DNA of 29,655 nt, from NCBI RefSeq assembly GCF_001039355.2, contig NW_019775507.1, forward strand, positions 16,473 to 46,127, written 5' to 3'. This DNA is from Lingula anatina (Eukaryota; Brachiopoda; Lingulata; Lingulida; Lingulidae). Positions 25,066 through 29,655 of this stretch are shown here, piece by piece (the first letter of the stretch is position 1; every line of letters starts with the position of its first letter). Under the pieces are notes generated by a model that saw nothing but the letters and a program-made list of their open reading frames with translations, did no database searches and was not told where the DNA came from. The translations under genes and the position numbers were made by a program.

Positions 25066-28000
25066 ATGGCTGTGAAAGGTCGGGTTGTGTCTTTAATTGT
25101 GATTGTCACTGGGGCCGTTTGCCTTGCAATAGGGCTTGTGATTGGTTTTCTTGCTCGTCAGAATGGAGACCAAGTTTCCCAGGTAGCACGCCAGTTGGTT
25201 GCTGAGGCTGATCCCAGCATAAGCGGCAAACTGATCAATGAAATAGATGCCAATAACATCAGAGATAATCTAAGGTAAATGTGGAGTACAGGTTTGAAGT
25301 TTTAGCAACTTTGTAATTTAATTGAGAGGAGTGTTACTGATGAGAAGCATCAGGCCCAGCTGTAGTTAAAATTTCAAATGGAGAGTACTTTTTTATCCCC
25401 ATGGTTGGCACAACTGCATGAGAAATGGCATAGAAATTAGATCAAATTTTGATATTATATTTTCCATCCAAAAGAGCTGTTCTCCCCCTCCCCAAACCTC
25501 AGGGTATCCTGCCTTTTAATAAAACAAAAATAGATTTAACTCATAACATTTTAATTATGAATTGCATCATGTGCGTGCCACTGTTGTCATTAATTGAATT
25601 TCATGATTTTTATGAAGACTTATTTAGGAAAAGTGTATTTATTGGCAAATAGTATTTATTTTTACCTGTGGCTTAGTGTAGCACATTCTGGTATGCATAG
25701 TCTGTAAGCTCTTGTGACTTAAGATAAGAATTAGTCCTGATGTACATAGCCTATACTTTATCAACAAATGGCATATATTTAGTAAAGGTTAGTCTTCAGT
25801 ATAATTTCTGAATCTCAGGGTGTCACTGGAAACAACAGTGGGGGGTAGTCTAGTCAACAATCTCTGTATTTTGTGGTTCCTTCCAGATACCTGACCACCA
25901 AACCTCATGTTGCTGGGACTGCAGCAGACTGGGAGCAGGCAGAGTATATACGCAAACTGTGGATAGAGCAAGGTCTGGAGGCTGAGATTGTGGGTTATGA
26001 TGTTCTCCTTTCGTATCCCAATATATCTAAGCCAAACATGGTGAGAAGGCTGAAAATGATTTTAATAATCAGTGTTCTTCTTGTGATACATAACGGTTTT
26101 ATACTGTACTTATAGATTAATGTATGTAATACCATGTAATGCAATACAACAGTGCAATGTGGTCTTATGTTATTGATGTTACACAATAACTGTGTTATCA
26201 TTTTATTGAAAATGTCCATGTAAACCTTATGGTGATGATTGATTACTATTTTTCTCAGGTGTCTGTAGTGAACTCTTCCTCTGGCAAGGTAGAGTTTGCC
26301 AGTGCTGTCACAGAGAAGATACTGAACCCAGACCAGAACCAGACAGGAGTGCTGCCACCTTTCAATGCTTTTGCTCCTGCTGGGACAGTGGAGGTGGGAT
26401 GTACATGTTGCTTTTACTGCTGCAAGTTGTCCATGCTGATTGTGGTGGTTATTTATGCTGATTGTGTTAGTTGCCCCTACTGATTGTGTTATTTCACCAT
26501 GTTGATTGTATTAACTGTACATGCTGATTGTGTTAGTTGCCCGTGCTGATTGTGTAATTTGTCCATGTTAATTGTATTAGTTGTACATGCTAATTATGTA
26601 AGTCATCCACGCTAATTGTGTTAGTTGTCAATGTTGATTGTGTTAGTTGTACATGTTAATTGTCTTTGTTGCACATGTTTATTGGTGTTAGTTGTGCACA
26701 ACTTAAGTTGTTGTAAAATAACATTGTGTTCCCCAACATAGAGGAACATGTTTTGCCGTGAAGGCCATTTTGTGCGAAACCGAGTAAGTAAACATGCAGA
26801 GTTTAATTACTCTCTCTTCTTAAATTGCTGAGTTTTGTATTTTAGCATGGATTATTTACCTTGACCACTGACCATTGGGTTTGATATTTAATGTAAAGTG
26901 TTGTCTTTGAAAATCTATAAGTTTTAACTTAACAAAAGATGTAGTCATTGTCAAATGTGATAAAAGAAAAACAATATGGTGCCTCCTAAAACTTTGTTGT
27001 ATTGTTTTTGTTTTTTTTTTTTAAATACTTGTGGTATTATATATATCATCTGTTTTTTAAGAGTAAAATCTAAACGGGAATTGTAAATGTCTCATTAATT
27101 CTTCAGTAGTAACACACAATCTCACATATATGTATGTATGTAACAGTCTTCATTATTTGAATCTTGAAACTTAAAACACATACATATGTAGAGAATCCAT
27201 TCATGACATTTAAATGATCCCTATTAATTGTCAATCAGGGTGATTTAGTGTATGTGAACTATGGCAGAGAGCAAGACTTTGAGCAGTTGACACGAGACCT
27301 AGGAATAAATGTTACAGACAAAATTGCAATAGCAAGATATGGCAAAATTTTTCGAGGGGACAAGGTGAGTATTCTTTACACCTTATGTTTTTGCTGGGAA
27401 AAAATTATTGCCATCTCATTTTTAATCCTTCTTAATCATCTTTAATCCTTCTAATCCTTCCTAATCTTCTTTTACTTATGGACCAAAACTGAATGTCAAG
27501 TTTGAAAAAAGATAAGATTTTCTTAATACTGGTGTATTCAAATTGTGATAGGTTAATTGTTTGTATGTACACAGATTTTGCTGGCATGTTTCAGAAATAC
27601 TAAGTAAATCAAATAAATTTACAACATTATGTAATAAGAAGTCCTTCAGTGTAGCTAGAATATAGATAGTTTGATAAATCTGCTACAGTAAAGGCAATTG
27701 TTATGGATAATCCCCTTACCATTCCCTCCAATGTTGTAGCTAAAAGCAGCACACAAATTTGGAGCCAAGGGGCTGATACTGTATTCTGACCCAGCAGACT
27801 ATGCCATCAGTGGAGTGGATAAGGTGTATCCAGACTCATGGTGGTTACCAGGGACAGGGGCACAGAGAGGCAATGTAGTCATGACAAAAGGTGACCAGCT
27901 GACACAGGGCTACCCAGCTACAGGTCAGATGTGTGTGTGTGGGGGGGGGGGGGGGGGGGGGGTAATTGGACACAGGTGCTTGTACTGGTATACAGTCATT

Positions 28001-28896
28001 GACAAGTGGTTCTGCAGGTGCCACTCTGAATTTCTGAGATTACCAACCTACAAAGCCTAGAACACAGGCTGACTTTTAGGAGCTGTATGAGCACACATGG
28101 TGCTGCCCCCATGAATATGAACACTTTACACTGATATTTTGATAACAACTTATTAATGATTGATAATTAAGTAATATGCACACATTTTATTTTGGACCCA
28201 AAATACAAATATGAAGGCCCTGGTTTTTACTCAGTCATTTATGTCACCAATGAAACTTGATTTTTGTGATGACTCATAGTATATGTTACAATTTCAGAAT
28301 GGGCTTACAGGTCTCAGGACAAAGTCCTTAAGGCACAGCTGCCACAGATCCCATGTCAACCCATTGGTTATGATGATGCAAAAGTTCTTCTGAGGTCTGG
28401 AAATAATTTTTCTTTTTTTTCTATGAAGAATTGTAAAAAAATACCCTTTTTTAATGTGAATTTTTTTGAGGGGAGGGCATCAACATTCAACATGTGTGTG
28501 TGTGTATGTGTGCGCACATGTGTGCTTGCGTGCGTGTGTGTAAGACAAGAAAATATATTCAAATGGCTTCCTCCATTGTGATGGAAATAAACAATGGTTG
28601 AAGCCGTTTGAATAAGTCTTCTTATTATAAGCTCCCCAGCAATGGGTAGAGTACTTTTTCACATGAATAGACAAGATTGTGCGATGGTTAGCAATACTTT
28701 CATCAGCAATAGTAGCATGTCTCTGTGTTGTAAATTAACATGTAAAAAAGATTAATATACAATGTTGATTTTGAGAACATTTTATTTTTAGGGAACTTGG
28801 AGGCTCTGATTCTCCAGAGGATTGGAAAGGAACTTTGCATAATGTTGCCTACAGTTTGGGACCTGGCTTCAAATCTGGATCAAAATTTCAGAATCT
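25066..28896 (+). CDS. FOLH1-like: Glutamate carboxypeptidase II / NAALADase-like membrane peptidase (M28B), 3' partial
   Basis: Seven exons join cleanly: 25066-25274, 25887-26040, 26259-26393, 27239-27364, 27740-27923, 28298-28394, 28792-28896, giving 336 complete codons before the window ends inside intron 7. ATG 25066 has A at -3 and G at +4. The cytosolic tail is very short (MAVKGR), followed by a membrane helix at residues 7-29, giving a type II protein. Then come the M28B signatures in order: [103 protein letters not shown] and [12 protein letters not shown]...LGPGF. GCPII enzymes release C-terminal glutamate from N-acetylaspartylglutamate or folyl-polyglutamates outside the cell. The zinc-ligand half (GCPII residues 377-553) is beyond the edge, so activity cannot be judged. 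Intron phases 2,0,0,0,1,2,2 equal those of the first seven introns of the upstream paralog. The exon 6 donor is a weak GTCTGG. Confidence 0.9.
26432..26696. repeat. 22-base minisatellite, 12 units, copy B
   Basis: This is the same array as 22191-22454, with the same number of units and one extra base in the last unit. Confidence 0.95.
27931..27962. repeat. GT microsatellite and 22-base G-run
   Basis: Five GT units are followed by 22 consecutive G, starting just after the exon 5 donor at 27924. It is a likely polymerase-slippage and assembly-break site, and could form a G-quadruplex in the pre-mRNA. Confidence 0.95.
28493..28540. repeat. TG-rich microsatellite
   Basis: Interrupted TGTG/TGCG repeats in intron 6 of the GCPII-like gene. 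Confidence 0.9.
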
Positions 28897-29128
28897 GTAA
28901 GATTTTTGCTTTATCATGGATTTGAATTTGATGAAAAGAAGTTAAAATGTATTTCTGGGTGAAATTTCTCTTCTTACACCCTCCCCCTACCTGAGTGGCA
29001 AGATTTACCGGAAACTAACCTCCACTGTCAGCATTCCTCTGCAGTTTCCAGTAATTACTGATACTCGGGTTGACAAGGCAAATATCCTATCTATGCAGGC
29101 TCTCGGCTGTGCATATAAATGGGTTATC

Positions 29129-29185
29129 AGGACAATCCCCCCCCCCCCCCCCCCGGACAATTCCCCCCTGGACAATTCTCCCCCG
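29129..29185. repeat. C-run with GGACAAT units
   Basis: Three AGGACAAT/GGACAATT words are separated by C-runs, the longest about 18 C (29137-29154). It looks like an expanded short tandem repeat. Confidence 0.85.
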
Positions 29186-29502
29186 AAGAACATATATTTA
29201 TGCACAAATATAAAGTAAAGAGTATAAAATTCAAATCTTTTCATCCATTTTATGAATATTTCCTAGTTTGATGATGCAACTTGAGGATAGAGCATATTAA
29301 TTCCATTAAACAAACTAGAGGATCAGAGAGGCGATACCGCCTCCAAATATTGTACCACCAGCTGGAGCAAGTGCATTCGTATAGACCCCCACATACACAA
29401 AATAAGGGACACAGCCACCAGTCTTTTGCTTGACAAGCTGTAAAAATGCAACAAGAATTTTCAAAATATGCAAAAAAATATATCAAAAGTTCATCAAAAG
29501 GT

Positions 29503-29515
29503 AGGTCAAAGGTCA
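29503..29515 (+). promoter_or_regulatory. Perfect DR1 nuclear-receptor motif
   Basis: AGGTCA, one A, AGGTCA. DR1 is the consensus site of HNF4 and RXR-type nuclear receptors. It lies in repeat unit 1, in an intron. Occupancy is unknown and it may be coincidental. Confidence 0.35.
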
Positions 29516-29600
29516 ATGTCACATTAAGATTGCCAGTATATGACTTCCTATTCAACTTCAAAAGTAACTTTGTACCTATATCAAAAGTTCATCAAAAGGT

Positions 29601-29613
29601 AGGTCAAAGGTCA
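29601..29613 (+). promoter_or_regulatory. Perfect DR1 nuclear-receptor motif, second repeat unit
   Basis: This is the same AGGTCA-A-AGGTCA site, 98 bases after the first, carried by repeat unit 2. Confidence 0.35.
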
Positions 29614-29655
29614 ATGTCACATTAAGATTGCCAGTATATGACTTCCTATTCAACT

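Larger units (their letters stand above)
23678..27943. repeat. 4.2 kb direct duplication, copy B
   Basis: This is the second copy of 19458-23676. It begins with the first base after the N and continues into unique sequence (exons 6 and 7) after the G-run. It carries the intact reading frame. Differences from copy A include scattered substitutions, short indels, a fuller version of a small inverted-repeat element (24271-24420), and the length of the GT/G tract at the end. Confidence 0.93.
28897..29655. other. Start of intron 7 of the GCPII-like gene
   Basis: No exon matching the next GCPII segment (about KVKMHIHS) is seen before the window ends. The intron holds a C-run repeat and a tandem repeat. 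Confidence 0.7.
29479..29655. repeat. 98-base tandem repeat, 1.8 units, cut by window edge
   Basis: Unit 1 is 29479-29576, and unit 2 starts at 29577 and is identical up to the last base of the window. The array may continue beyond the edge. Confidence 0.95.

Noticed and set aside
20819-28896. Three functional M28B genes in tandem
   Set aside because: The first GCPII-like copy stops at an N, has two nonsense codons, and mirrors the second copy including introns; overlapping haplotype contigs explain it better.
29250-29561. 103-residue antisense frame near the right edge
   Set aside because: No homology that I recognise, it lies over repeat sequence in an intron, and it has no splice or start context.

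Overview
The window is AT-rich animal nuclear DNA. All coding sequence is split into short exons bounded by consensus GT..AG sites with pyrimidine-rich acceptors, and introns and intergenic DNA are full of microsatellites, minisatellites and small fold-back elements. No bacterial or organellar features, RNA genes or CRISPR are visible. The repeat style (ATT microsatellites, C/G runs, short inverted-repeat elements, AGGTCAAAGGTCA words in tandem repeats) suggests a marine invertebrate, plausibly a lophotrochozoan such as a mollusc, but the sequence alone does not settle the phylum.

Layout, all genes on the + strand. (1) 153-3126: the 3' part of a gene whose exons encode the end of what looks like a PH domain, then a Pro/Gln-rich linker, then a His-rich and Gly/Tyr/Asp-rich acidic tail. 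(2) 7667-18356: a complete 16-exon gene for a 714-residue type II membrane protein of peptidase family M28B (glutamate carboxypeptidase II / NAALADase / transferrin-receptor superfamily). It keeps the fold along its length but has lost most zinc ligands, so it is probably a pseudoenzyme. (3) From 20819: a second, more canonical GCPII/NAALADase-like gene. Its 5' half appears twice, at 20819-23643 with two nonsense codons and at 25066-28896 intact and running off the right edge.

The two copies of gene 3 lie in a ~4.2 kb direct duplication (19458-23676 and 23678-about 27943). The copies abut at a single N (23677), inside a GT/G-run that is a 22-base G-tract in the second copy. This is best read as two haplotype contig ends laid end to end, not two genes. 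The real locus is then probably just gene 2 followed by one gene 3, a head-to-tail pair of M28B paralogs. All seven intron phases that can be compared between gene 2 and gene 3 are identical, so the pair shares an ancestral gene structure.

Other points of interest are a compound fold-back element in an intron of gene 1, a 29-base near-perfect palindrome in gene 2, a 12-unit 22-base minisatellite in gene 3, and a 98-base tandem repeat at the right edge carrying a perfect DR1 nuclear-receptor half-site pair in each unit.
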